Assembly: GCA_905221605.1 (NCBI GenBank)
Contig: CAJNDS010002667.1
Span: 208,252 to 272,251 of the forward strand
Reading direction: 5' to 3'
Source: Symbiodinium natans
Lineage: Eukaryota; Sar; Dinophyceae; Suessiales; Symbiodiniaceae
Length of the DNA: 64,000 nt
In this document: in pieces, positions 36,913-46,600 of the stretch
Layout: every line of letters starts with the position of its first letter
How positions within the stretch are numbered: position 1 is the stretch's first letter
Translations under genes and position numbers: made by a program
Notes under the pieces: model-generated
Seen by the model: only the letters and a program-made list of their open reading frames with translations
What the model was told of the DNA's origin: nothing
The model's database searches: none

Positions 36913-39900
36913 TGCGCACGGGGGGGTTGGGCCCTTCTACTGGCTTGGCTGCCTGCGCTGGCTGAAAAAGGCTGCGGATGGGATTTGTCGTTTCTGGCTT
37001 GAACTGCGACTTACATCGGGAGTCCTTTTTAAAACAACAAGCTGCAGCAAGTTTTTGCGAAACCGTTCGGGTTTTTAGGGACAGCTGGCCACCACAACCC
37101 TCGCACACCCAAAGCTGCCTAGTTCCTAAAAGTTTCAAAACATGCGTGACATGAACCCCTTCAATCGCAACCCTCCCTTGATGCGCACATTGGTGTGCTG
37201 CCAGCGCCTCTAAGGTCTTGCGGTTTTTGGTGTGCAAAAGTTTTAGTTGGCACTGGGCACACCGGAGGTTGAGACCTTCCCATTCCCAGGCATGTATGGA
37301 TTTGGTCCGGACCAGTTCCTGGAACCATTCCTGCTGGGTAGTGGTGTGGCCACGACCTATGTTGGATCCCACCCGCTTTTTACAGGGCCTTGCATTGGCC
37401 TCGGGGTGTTTGCGGGCCTGCTTGTCCTGCAGGAAGACCTTGTAGACTGGGTGCTGGTTTTCACCTACAGCGGTGAGGATCTTTTCAGCCCTGCTCGCCA
37501 GGAACTCTTGGGCTTTCTTGCTGCAATGGTCCTGGTACTGGCTGGCTGCCCGGGCCTCGGTGCGGGCCAGCTCAGCCGCTTTTTCCCCACACAGCGTATC
37601 TGCCAGGTCATTGACCTGCTGCCTCCACGAGTTTTCCGCACCGACCTTCCGGAGGAAATCCTCCTTTGAAACATGGGACGGGACCCATTTCATTTTAAGG
37701 CGGTCGACATCCATGGCTTGCAGCTCCCACCAGATGTCACCGTGGGTTTTCCCCGGTTTTGGGCTGCGGACTCGTTTCGGGACACCAAGGCAGTCCAGTG
37801 TCGTGTCAACGGGGCCTTCAGTATATCGGGCCAGTTGCAAAACTGCATACATCTCACCCCGAAAGACCGTCTGGGGGCCTGGGACTTGGCCGACGATTGC
37901 CCCGACCTGGACGTAGTCTTGGCTATGCTTCTTGCAGGCCACCACTGCGTAGGCTACCTGCCGGAGTCTCGGGTCTGCCGTGAAAGGGCCTCCGCTAGCA
38001 TCTGTGCCGTAGACAAGCTCCGGGTCACTGAGGGCCTCTTGGCTGGCCCAGATGCCCAAGAAGGTGGGCTTGTCTTCCTGACGAGGTGGTACCTGCCAGT
38101 CGGGTTGAGGCGGGAGGCCCCTGGTCCACAGTGATCGCGGGCCTTGGGCCCTGCCTTCTTGGAACCATACTGGTAGGTCCCAGTTCTGGGCCTCCCACCA
38201 GGCACAGTCCAAGAGCACATGCTCCCAGTCCGCTTCCTGGTGGCACCGGGGGCACACCTTGACGGCAGAATTTTGGCTGCACACCAGGGCTCCCTGCCAA
38301 ACACACCTCAGTGCAGAGGCTTTCGTGTTCCGCCCTTCTTTCTTAAAACCCCCCAACAGTTTCCTCCCTACGGTCCAATCAATGCCCCCTTTTAGCTCAG
38401 GAGCAGCTAGGCCGGTGGCGATACGGCGGTCCACTTCCTCCTGATAAGGTTGCTGGAGGAGGTCAAGGACACGACACTCCTGTTGTGGGGTGTACATGGT
38501 GTGCCTGGCGCCTCGGGTGTCCAGCCACGCATCACTATCCCTAGGCTGCCACCCAAGGTCGAGTAGGTATGCAACGGTGGCTGCAAGAGGGCCCTTGACC
38601 ATTTGCCACCTGCTGCTGGCTTCCTCTAGTTTTTGGACTGTAAGGCCCCAGGTTCTTTCCAGCAGGTCTTCCTTTCCGGTCCACCTTTTCTTGAGCTGGA
38701 ACCAGGCTTCAACCTGCTGGACCATCAGCGTGCGTCCCGGATCCTGGTACCTGTCGCTTACAGAGGATAGCGCCACCTCCAGGTTGCCCATCTTTTGTCT
38801 GCCACATTGCTCAGCCAAGGCAGTCCGGAGTTTCTGTCTCCTGGTGGGTGGCATTCCCTGGGCTTGGTGGCCCCAAGTAAGGACGGAGGCCACCCCTCCC
38901 CTGAAGAGGCGGACCTTGGCCGGTACACCCGGGACCCGCAGTTGTTTCAGCTTTTTCTGCCGATGGCCCGCTTTGTGCCTGCGGGCTCTTTGCACCTTGA
39001 CTCTTCTGACCCGACCCAGGGCACAGTCCAGGCCTAAGTCTTTCATGCTGTCACATATGGCCGGGTCCCCATCTCTGCGCAGCTTTTGTAGTTCCCTTCT
39101 GGCTTCGGCAGTGGTGCACAGGAAGCCTGTTTTCTTCAGGGATAAGCGGAGGTCGCTACCTTCCAAAAGCCGGCGAAGGGTTTTGTAACCTTCATAAACC
39201 GCAAATGCAGCCTGCTCGGGATATCGCGCTTCGAAATCCGCTCCAATATCATCCACCCAGGTGTCCAGGGCGGTGATGCTGTGGAGCTGAGCGGCTTCTT
39301 GCATTATTGGCTGGAGGTAAACCCTGGCCATCATTGTTGCGAAAGGGCACCCTGCGAGGATGCCCCTCGCAGGGAGGATCCCCTCCGAAAGGAGGTCCTC
39401 TGCCACGAGATATCGTGTTCCCCGGTAGACTTGCATGACCAGGAGGGCTATCGCTGGCGGGAAGCCGGTCGCCACGATTCGCTCCTCCAGTTTGGTCCAG
39501 TTGACACTGTCATAGAAAGTCTGCAGGTCCAAAAGGACTGCACAGGCATGCTTGTTAGCCGCACGGCTAACTTCTCCTCTCAGGAGTCTCTGCATGCCTG
39601 TTTCTAGACAGGTGTTGCCCGGGGAGGCTTTATCCCATGGGAACTGCGCTGCAGTTTCTCGCATCCATTTCTTTACGACCTGCGCTCTGCAGAAGCACCA
39701 GAGCCGATAGGTGATGGATGTGAGGGTTATAGGCCTTTCTATGTCAGCATTTTTGGGCAGGAGGGCCACATGGTGCGCCTGCCAGTGCTGTGGCGCCACT
39801 CCTGTGGTTTCAGCCAAGTTCAGGGCTTGGGTGAGCTGCTCATAGGCCGGCCCAGGGAGGTTTTTGAGGGCAGCATAGGTGAGCCCATCGAGACCTCCTG

Positions 39901-42163
39901 CTTTGTCTGTGACATTCTTGAGGATGGCCTCAAGCCCATCTGCTGTTATCTTAAACAGCGGGGAGGACTTGGCCGCCTCCAGTAAGGTTTGGCCAATCGG
40001 GGGGGAAACCTCTACCTCTCCCCAAATAGCAACCCATTGCTTCCTTCTGGCTCCTGGGCGCTCTTCTCCAGGGAGGTCTTGGAAGGGCCGATCCAGGACT
40101 CTCTCACTCTTCTTGAGAGAACTGTACAGAGGTCTCATCCCTCTCGCTAATCCCGCTTGGAGCCAGTCCTTGTACTGGGCTTGCTGTTCCTTAGCTCTCT
40201 GCATTTGGAGGGCCGCCTCCTTGTGTCTGGCCACAACACTTAAGGAGCGCCACTGTGGTGCTGTTGTTGAGCATTGGCGGGACAGTTCGGTGAGGAAGGC
40301 AGCACCTTCAGCAGTGTCTGGGCAGGCTGGGAGATTGCCTAGGTCCGGCATGTGCTGCTGGGAGGCCGGCACCTCTTCCAGGATTCTGGCAATGCGTGCC
40401 CACCAGCCTACTTCAGAGCCTTTGGGGGCAGTGGAAGGGCGCTGCAAGACTAAGGGTCCCCACTGGGCCTGCACACACCACCCTCTGCCAGTCCTCGGGG
40501 CTTCATGGCAATGCTCCAGGCTGGCCGCCCAGGTGGCCAGCTGCCAGGTGCTCTGGTCCTCTTGGGCACAGGTCCGGTCCATTATGGCGAAGTGGGAGGG
40601 TTGGACCTCTTGCCATTCCTGGTGTTTGAGGTCTGCTGTGAGTTTCGGGAACTGGGGAAGTTTCCAGGATTTCCATTCGCTGGCACCGTCCTTGACTTTG
40701 AGGTGCAAGGCAGCATGGGGCTTCCACGGGACTGCCCAGGTAGCAGACAGCTCCCCCAGGGCTTCCAGGCTCCTACTCACTACCCCGAAATCCAGCTCCG
40801 CTCCATGGTTGCAAGTGGCTTCTCCAGTGGCTATCATTCTCCCTCTCATCACCTGAATTAGCGCTGTGTCCTGAACTTCAGTCGGGTCCAGGTTCCAGTC
40901 CCCCAAGATGATCCAGGGCTCTGGGAGGGTTCTTACGAAAGCCACCAGAGAGGATAAAACCTCCGCATTTGTGGGACCATTCATGCCTTCCGTGTCCCTC
41001 AGGTAGAAGGACACAATCGTGTAGTCCCACCGTCTTTGCCGCAGACCCACGGCTGCGTAGCCCGCTCCTTTGCATTGGTAGGTGGCTTTTTGCCACACGC
41101 CGCTATTTTTGGGAAAGGCACAAGCGGTGCCCCCTAACCTTGTGCCCTTGTCGGACAGGGAGGCCGGCTCAGCATAGAGATCCCATCCTAGGGATTGCAG
41201 CGTGGCTCTCCTCCCATGCAGCAATTCCGGTGTGAGGTGGGTTTCCTGCAGGCACACCACCTTGGCCTCGGAAGAGGTTACCCACTCCAACGCCCCGTTG
41301 TTGAAACTGGTGACATTGGCGCTCATGATGCTGAGATGCTGGTCTGGCGAGGCGGAAGGTTTAACCTTCTCCTGGCTGGGCCCTTCTGAGTCGGTGCCTT
41401 CGCCATGCACAAGGTCGTCCTCCCAGGCTTGGCCCAGCACCTGCTTCGGCGGCAGGGGTGCCTCTCTATCGGGGAGCTCGGAGGTTATCACCTCCTTGGC
41501 CCGTTGGATGGCTTTTCCAGTGACATCCTCTCCTTGCTCCAGGGCCTGCAGGACCATTTTGCACCAACCCCAGGCCAGGGAGTCCTCTTTCATCACCTCC
41601 TCTTGGGCTTCGATGAAGCTTAAGAGGGTGGCTTCCTTCGCCTGGAAGGGGCTCTCGTTGTCTTCCAGGAGGCTGACCACCTCCTGCCATGTCAGCTCGG
41701 ATCCCAGTTCCTCTGGGCTGCAGGGGGAAGGCTGCACCTTCTGAGCTTCATCATGTCCGTGTGGTGGGGGGGGGTCTGGGGTAACCAGAGGGCTCTCACC
41801 AGGCTTCACCTCCCACAGTGGCTTCATTTGTTCGTCATCGGCTGGTGCCTCATCATCAGTAAGGTCCAGCTTGAAAAATTTTGGGCCTGTGATTGGAACG
41901 CTTTCTGGCGACTCCTTTCTAGGCCGACAAAAGTGGCTGGGCTTCTGCCAGCCTTGCTCACAACCACTGCTAGCTGCAGTAAGTTGCTTCCCCAAGGCCT
42001 CCCTCAATCTTCTCCCATGTAGATTGATGTGAGCACCTTGCTTATAGTATTCAGCACACGCAACCAGGAACTGCTGGGCAGTTCTCAGCATGTGTTCCAG
42101 CCCTGGGCTGGGGTCGCACAGTGGCTCTGTGGGGCCCTTGCTCTGGGGCTCCAGGCCCCACAC
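36842..42163 (-). CDS. LINE A ORF2: APE endonuclease-RT-RNase H polyprotein
   Basis: 1773 codons. The frame is open from the TAG at 42173-42175 and has no ATG until 42091, so translation may read through the stop or restart there. Domains: low-complexity N-terminus (1-270); APE-type endonuclease about 276-495 (SANVTSFN, QETHL with E307, GDWNLDP with D422, TWAVPWKPH); RT about 745-1090 (IERPITLTS, motif A LDLQTFYDSV with D879, motif B GILAGCPF, motif C TWVDD at 971-972, with Trp-Val in place of the usual YA/FA); CCHC knuckle CPRCHQEADWEHVLLDC (1304-1320); RNase H about 1382-1527 (GTDAS with D1388, E1437, D1457, VNDLAD); then a Cys/His-rich C-terminus (CAQC...CAH, CEGC...CC...C), probably zinc-binding. 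It nicks target DNA, copies the RNA at the nick and removes the template. All catalytic positions I can identify are present. Confidence 0.93.
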   Translation of the reverse strand: MWGLEPQSKGPTEPLCDPSPGLEHMLRTAQQFLVACAEYYKQGAHINLHGRRLREALGKQLTAASSGCEQGWQKPSHFCRPRKESPESVPITGPKFFKLDLTDDEAPADDEQMKPLWEVKPGESPLVTPDPPPPHGHDEAQKVQPSPCSPEELGSELTWQEVVSLLEDNESPFQAKEATLLSFIEAQEEVMKEDSLAWGWCKMVLQALEQGEDVTGKAIQRAKEVITSELPDREAPLPPKQVLGQAWEDDLVHGEGTDSEGPSQEKVKPSASPDQHLSIMSANVTSFNNGALEWVTSSEAKVVCLQETHLTPELLHGRRATLQSLGWDLYAEPASLSDKGTRLGGTACAFPKNSGVWQKATYQCKGAGYAAVGLRQRRWDYTIVSFYLRDTEGMNGPTNAEVLSSLVAFVRTLPEPWIILGDWNLDPTEVQDTALIQVMRGRMIATGEATCNHGAELDFGVVSRSLEALGELSATWAVPWKPHAALHLKVKDGASEWKSWKLPQFPKLTADLKHQEWQEVQPSHFAIMDRTCAQEDQSTWQLATWAASLEHCHEAPRTGRGWCVQAQWGPLVLQRPSTAPKGSEVGWWARIARILEEVPASQQHMPDLGNLPACPDTAEGAAFLTELSRQCSTTAPQWRSLSVVARHKEAALQMQRAKEQQAQYKDWLQAGLARGMRPLYSSLKKSERVLDRPFQDLPGEERPGARRKQWVAIWGEVEVSPPIGQTLLEAAKSSPLFKITADGLEAILKNVTDKAGGLDGLTYAALKNLPGPAYEQLTQALNLAETTGVAPQHWQAHHVALLPKNADIERPITLTSITYRLWCFCRAQVVKKWMRETAAQFPWDKASPGNTCLETGMQRLLRGEVSRAANKHACAVLLDLQTFYDSVNWTKLEERIVATGFPPAIALLVMQVYRGTRYLVAEDLLSEGILPARGILAGCPFATMMARVYLQPIMQEAAQLHSITALDTWVDDIGADFEARYPEQAAFAVYEGYKTLRRLLEGSDLRLSLKKTGFLCTTAEARRELQKLRRDGDPAICDSMKDLGLDCALGRVRRVKVQRARRHKAGHRQKKLKQLRVPGVPAKVRLFRGGVASVLTWGHQAQGMPPTRRQKLRTALAEQCGRQKMGNLEVALSSVSDRYQDPGRTLMVQQVEAWFQLKKRWTGKEDLLERTWGLTVQKLEEASSRWQMVKGPLAATVAYLLDLGWQPRDSDAWLDTRGARHTMYTPQQECRVLDLLQQPYQEEVDRRIATGLAAPELKGGIDWTVGRKLLGGFKKEGRNTKASALRCVWQGALVCSQNSAVKVCPRCHQEADWEHVLLDCAWWEAQNWDLPVWFQEGRAQGPRSLWTRGLPPQPDWQVPPRQEDKPTFLGIWASQEALSDPELVYGTDASGGPFTADPRLRQVAYAVVACKKHSQDYVQVGAIVGQVPGPQTVFRGEMYAVLQLARYTEGPVDTTLDCLGVPKRVRSPKPGKTHGDIWWELQAMDVDRLKMKWVPSHVSKEDFLRKVGAENSWRQQVNDLADTLCGEKAAELARTEARAASQYQDHCSKKAQEFLASRAEKILTAVGENQHPVYKVFLQDKQARKHPEANARPCKKRVGSNIGRGHTTTQQEWFQELVRTKSIHAWEWEGLNLRCAQCQLKLLHTKNRKTLEALAAHQCAHQGRVAIEGVHVTHVLKLLGTRQLWVCEGCGGQLSLKTRTVSQKLAAACCFKKDSRCKSQFKPETTNPIRSLFQPAQAAKPVEGPNPPVRNGGNETGGPALPGPGGPGGSSEE

Positions 42164-42172
42164 GCCGAATCC

Positions 42173-42175
42173 CTA
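42173..42175 (-). promoter_or_regulatory. in-frame TAG between ORF1 and ORF2 (readthrough candidate)
   Basis: ORF1 ends in TAG and ORF2 continues in the same frame with no other stop between them (GCC TAG GGA). LINE B has the same TAG-GGA junction in frame at 48876-48878, although many nearby bases differ. A stop kept in frame in both copies fits programmed readthrough or termination-reinitiation. Known retroviral readthrough sites also use TAG followed by G. No downstream pseudoknot was tested. Confidence 0.5.
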
Positions 42176-43032
42176 GGCCACCGGGCCCAGCCCCGGCGGG
42201 GCATTGGCATTGCCAGGAGGCATCCCCTCCTGGGTGTGCTCTTCAAGGCCGGGAGGGGTGGGGCCCTCCTGCGTGCGACGCCTCTTTGCTTCTCTCTCCG
42301 CTTTAATCTCATGGAGCTTCTTCTCTTGCTCCTCGTTGAGGCTTACCCCCAACTCATGGAGGATGCTGTCGACCTCCATGTCCGCAGCGGATTCGCAGAA
42401 GACTTTCTCTTTGGGTAGGCCTGAGCTTGCCTCTACTGCCTTCTGTGCCTTCTCAGCTTGCTCATTCAGCACAATCATTTCTTGTAGAAGCTGCCTTAGT
42501 GACTCCTTCGCCATGTCTATGCGCTTCTGCAGGCCAATCTTTTGATCGGCGATGTGCTTGAGCTTGCCAGCTGCGCTCTGCCAGCTCTGGCTGGCCTGGC
42601 TCGCAGCTTGGGAGGGCGTTTCAGGTAGGCTTTGACCTCCTCCGGCAGGGCGGCTTCATGCTTCTGGCACAGGTCCGTGAGGTCGTCCACCTCTTCTTTG
42701 ACCTGTGCCTTGGGTGGTCGGTATCCTGCCTCCTGGAGGTTCTTTTGCACCTCTTCAGGCACACTGTCCCATGCCACTCCTAGGGCTTGCAGGACCTTGT
42801 TCGGCAGTGGCATCTTCGAAGGCTTGGGCTTCTTGGGCGGCTGCCAGTAAGCTGCCTCAGCGACCGTAGGCCATTGTGGCTTCCACTGGCTCCAGTTCTG
42901 TCTCGCCTTGCGAACGCTGTTTGCCCAGGGTGTTCTGCATTTCTTGCAGTGCATGTGCGGCTGAGCCTTATCCGCCCAAATCCATCCTGTGCAGCTTTTG
43001 CCGCTGCAACAGATGTACTCGCGGGGGGCCAT
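42173..43032 (-). pseudogene. LINE A ORF1 (RNA-binding/Gag-like), frameshifted
   Basis: ORF1 starts at the ATG at 43032 (MAPREYICC). The N-terminus has a Cys cluster (CCSGKSC...HCKKC) suggesting a zinc ribbon, followed by a Trp/Pro/Lys-rich part and a charged helical part (QVKEEVDDLTDLCQKHEAALPEEVKAYLK). Compared with LINE B, 25 nt are missing just after that (about 42630), which shifts the frame and brings a stop at 42517. The correct frame resumes as KLKHIADQKIGLQKR and runs to the TAG at 42173, ending in a coiled-coil-like Glu/Lys segment and a Pro/Gly tail. Unbroken length would be about 295 residues. LINE ORF1 proteins usually bind the element's RNA. No RRM motif is obvious. Confidence 0.75.
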
Positions 43033-43122
43033 GGCTAAGAGGAAGGCACCTCTGGGCAAACTGTCCTAGGCTGGCTACCAGGCTAGGAAGGCTGAGACCT
43101 CCAAACTTCCCTCAGGCTACTC
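43033..43122 (-). other. LINE A 5' leader
   Basis: About 90 nt between the spliced-leader remnant and the ORF1 ATG, with no upstream ATG in a long frame. If the leader is a true trans-spliced cap, the promoter must lie outside the copied RNA or inside the element. Confidence 0.5.
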
Positions 43123-43146
43123 CTTGAGCCAAAATGGCTTGAGCCA
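43123..43146 (-). other. tandem relict dinoflagellate spliced leader
   Basis: On the minus strand, 43146-43138 reads TGGCTCAAG and 43137-43123 reads CCATTTTGGCTCAAG. The second is the last 15 nt of the 22-nt dinoflagellate spliced leader, which is exactly what remains when a new leader is spliced onto the internal TAG of an older one. The first is the last 9 nt of that newer leader, cut short at insertion. Relict leaders of this form are known from retroposed dinoflagellate genes. Here they define the 5' end of the LINE. Confidence 0.92.
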
Positions 43147-43182
43147 GAACCTGGGTTCAACCCAGGTTCAACCCAGGTTCAA
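43147..43182. repeat. GAACCTGGGTTC repeat between LINE A and LINE B
   Basis: Three copies of the repeat in mixed orientation fill the whole gap between the spliced-leader end of LINE A and the A6 tail of LINE B. Confidence 0.9.
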
Positions 43183-43680
43183 TTTTTTCCGAGTTGAGCG
43201 AACATATGCGATCCACCTTCTTGGTGTTTGGGTTGTGAAAACCGTGCCTCTGTACCGGCACATCTGATGGCCCTCTTGGCCCTATAGTACAGGGGGAGGA
43301 AAACAACTCCTCCTAAGCTACCATCCTCTTTGGGATGCTACCAGAGGTTGTACCTCATGAGAGGATTGAACCTCCTGGCAAAACATTCCTCAAGGTTTCT
43401 GGTGCACTAGGTGCAAACCGTGAGAGGAAATCGGCCAGGGGTGTGTTCTCTGGCAGCGAGGATGAACCTCAGCTTATCATCCTCTTTGGGATGCTACCAG
43501 AGGCTGGTACCTCATGAGAGGTTAGGAACCTCCTGACAAAAAGTTCCCTCAAGGCCGCTGGTGCACCTGGCGCAGGCTGTTAGAGGGGATCGGTCAGGAG
43601 TGGCTTCTCTGGTAGCGAGGATGACCTTCACTTTATCCTCACTGGGAGGATGCAACCTCCTAGGTTGCTTCAGCTGCCGG
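43183..43680 (-). repeat. LINE B 3' UTR with tandem stem-loop units
   Basis: Same architecture as in LINE A. GGGATGCTACCAGAGG occurs at 43332 and 43498, a spacing of 166 bp against 149 bp in LINE A. The stem GAGGATGA/TCATCCTC near 43460-43485 is kept with a different loop, and a shorter GAGGAT/ATCCTC follows near 43617-43640. Confidence 0.7.
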
Positions 43681-43685
43681 TGCCT

Positions 43686-46600
43686 TCAGGGATTTTGCAC
43701 AGGGGGTCTGCTTGCTGCAACTTGGGCTGTCGCTTGCACCTGCTGAAAGAGGCTGCGGATGGCATTGGTTGGCTCGGGCTTAAACTGCGCCTTGCACCTG
43801 GGGTCCTTTTTAAAACTGCATGCAACTGAAAGTTTTTGCGAAACATTTTTAGTCTTCAAGGACAACTGTCCACCACAACCTTCGCAGACCCACAGTTGTC
43901 TGTTCCCGAGCAGTTTTAAAACATGTGTAACATGTACCCCTTCAACCGTCACTCTGCCTTGGTGTGTGCATTGGTGCGCTGCCAGTGCTTCCAAGGTTTT
44001 GCGGTTCTTTGTGTGCAGGAGTTTAAGTTGACACTGAGCACACCGGAGGTTGAGACCTTCCCATTCCCACGCATGCACAGGTTTGGTCCGGACCAGCTCC
44101 TGGAACCATTCCTGTTGGGTGGTGATGTGGCCTCTCCCTATGTTGGAGCCAATGCGCTTTTTGCAGGGCCTGGAGGTGGCCTCGTTGCTCTTGCGAGCCT
44201 GCTTTTCCTGCAGGAAGACCTTATACACTGGGTGCTGATTTTCCCCAATGGCAGTAAGGACCTTTTCCGCCCTGCTCGCCAGGAATTCTTGTGCTTTTTT
44301 GCTGCAATGGTCCTGGTACTGACTGGCTGCCCGGACATCAGGGTGGGCCAGCTCGGCCGCTTTTTCCCCACACAGCTCTTCCGGAGGAACTCCTCCTCTG
44401 AAACATGGGATGGAACCCATTTCATTTTGAGGCGGTTGACATCAGTGGTTTGCAGCTCCCACCAGATGTCACCGTGGGTCTTGCCCGGCTTTGGGCTGCG
44501 GACTCGTTTTGGGACACCAAGGCAGTCTAGCGTCGTGTCAATAGGGCCTTCGGTATAACGGGCCAGCTGCAGAACGGCATACAGCTCCCCCCGAAAAACC
44601 GTCTGTGGTCCAGGGACTTGGCCTACGATTGCTCCTACCTGGACGTATTCTTGGCCCTGTTTCTTGCAGGCTACTACTGCATATGCCACCTGCCGGAGTC
44701 TCGGGTCCGCCGTGTAGGGGCCACCACTAGCATCTGTGCCATACACAAGTTCCGGGTCATTGAGGGCCTCTTTGTTTGCCCATATACCCAGAAAGATGGG
44801 ATTGTCCTCCTGTGGAGGCTGTACCTCCCATTTGGGTTTGGGCGGGAGGCCCCTGGTCCACAGTGATCTCGGGCCTTGGGCCCTGCCTTCTTGGAACCAT
44901 GTTGGCAACTCCCAGTTCTGGGCCTGCCACCAGGCACAATCCAGGAGGACATGCTCCCAATCTGCTTCCTCGTGGCATCGGGTGCACACTTTGACAGCAG
45001 AGTTTTGGCTGCAAACCAAGGCACCCTGCCAGACGCACCTCAAGGCAGCTGCTTTCGTGGTGACCTTCTTTCTTGAACTCCCCCAGCAATTTCCTCCCTA
45101 CCGTCCAGTCGACTCCCTCCTGTAGCTCAGGGGCAGCAAGACCAGTGGCGATGCGGTGGTTCACCTCCTTCTGGTAGGTTTGCTGGAGGAGGTCTAAGAC
45201 ACGACACTCCTGCTGTGGGGTGTGTATGGTGTGCTTGGTGCCGTGGGTGTCTAACCATTCATCACTGCCTCTAGGCTGCCAACCCATGTCAAGCAGGTAC
45301 GCAACCGTGGCTGCCAACGGGCCCCTGACCATTTGCCACCTGCTGCTGGCCTCTTCCAGCCTTTGGACGGTGAGGCCCCATGTTCTCTCCAGCAGCTCTT
45401 CCTTTCCTACCCAGCGCTTCTTAAGCTGGAACCAGGCCTCAACTTGCTGGACCATCATGGTGCGGCCCGGGTCTTGGTACCTATCCCCCACGGAGGACAG
45501 GGCCACCTCCAGATTGCCCATCTTTTGTCTGCCACACTGTTCAGCCAAGGCAATCCGGAGCTTTTGTCTCCGGGTGGGTGGCATTCCCTGGGCTTGGTGA
45601 CCCCAAGTAAGGACGGAGGCAACCCCTCCCCTGAAGAGGCGGACCTTGGCCGGCACACTCGGGACTCTCAGTTGTTTCAACTTCTTCTGTCGTTTGCCCG
45701 CTTTGTGCCTTCGGGCTCTCTGCACCTTGACCCTTCGGACCCGACCCAGGGCACAGTCCAGGCCTAAATCCTTCATGCTATCACAGATAGCCGGGTCCCC
45801 ATCTTTGCGCAGCTTCTGTAGCTCCCTTCTGGCTTCTGCAGTGGTGCACAGGAAGCCTGTTTTCTTGAGGGACAAACGGAGGTCGCTACCTTCCAGAAGC
45901 CGGCGAAGGGTTTTGTAACCTTCATAAACCGCAAACGCTGCCTGCTCAGGATATCGTGCTTCGAAATCCGCTCCGATGTCATCCACCCAGGTGTCTAAGG
46001 CGATGATACTGCGGAGCTGAGCGGCTTCTTGCATTATTGGCTGGAGGTAAACCCTGGCCATCATTGTTGCGAACGGGCACCCTGCTAGGATGCCCCTCGC
46101 AGGGAGGATCCCCTCCGAAAGGAGATCCTCTGCCACGAGATATCTCGTTCCCCGGTAGACTTGCATGACCAGGAGGGCTATAGCTGGCGGGAAGCCGGTC
46201 GCCACTATCCGCTCCTCCAATTTGGTCCAATTAACACTGTCATAGAAAGTCTGCAGGTCCAACAGGACCGCACAGGCATGTTTGTTAGCTGCGCGGCTAA
46301 CCTCTCCTCTCAGGAGTCTCTGCATGCCTGTTTCTAGACAAGTGTTACCCGGGGAGGCTTTATCCCATGGGAACCTCTCTGCAGTTTCTCGCATCCATTT
46401 CTTGACGACCTGTGCTCTGCAGAAGCACCAAAGCCGATAGGTGATGGATGTGAGGGTTATGGGCCTTTCTATTTCAGCGTTTTTGGGCAGGAGTGCCACA
46501 TGGTGCGCCTGCCAGTGCTGTGGCGCCACTCCTGTGGTTTCAGCCAAGTTCAGGACTTGGGTGAGCTGCTCATAGGCCGGTCCAGGGAGGTTTTTGAGGG

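Larger units (their letters stand above)
35042..43146 (-). mobile_element. LINE A: full-length APE-RT-RNase H non-LTR retrotransposon
   Basis: An 8.1-kb minus-strand element. The 5' end (43146) begins with tandem spliced-leader remnants; the 3' end (35042) is a short A8 tail after CTCAACTCGG. The order is 5' leader, ORF1, ORF2 (endonuclease, RT, zinc knuckle, RNase H, Cys-rich C-terminus), frame-decayed linker, kinase-like ORF, and a 3' UTR with tandem stem-loops. Both ends sit in GAACCTGGGTTC repeats. The APE-RT-RNase H order fits I-like LINE clades. ORF2 is open throughout, but ORF1 is frameshifted, so the copy is probably not autonomous. It has no visible LTRs. Confidence 0.92.

Noticed and set aside
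38490-41744. Long plus-strand ORFs inside the LINEs (such as 38490-39188, 39879-40856)
   Set aside because: They are antisense shadows of the RT ORF, caused by its GC-rich codon use. Residue patterns on the minus strand carry the real motifs.
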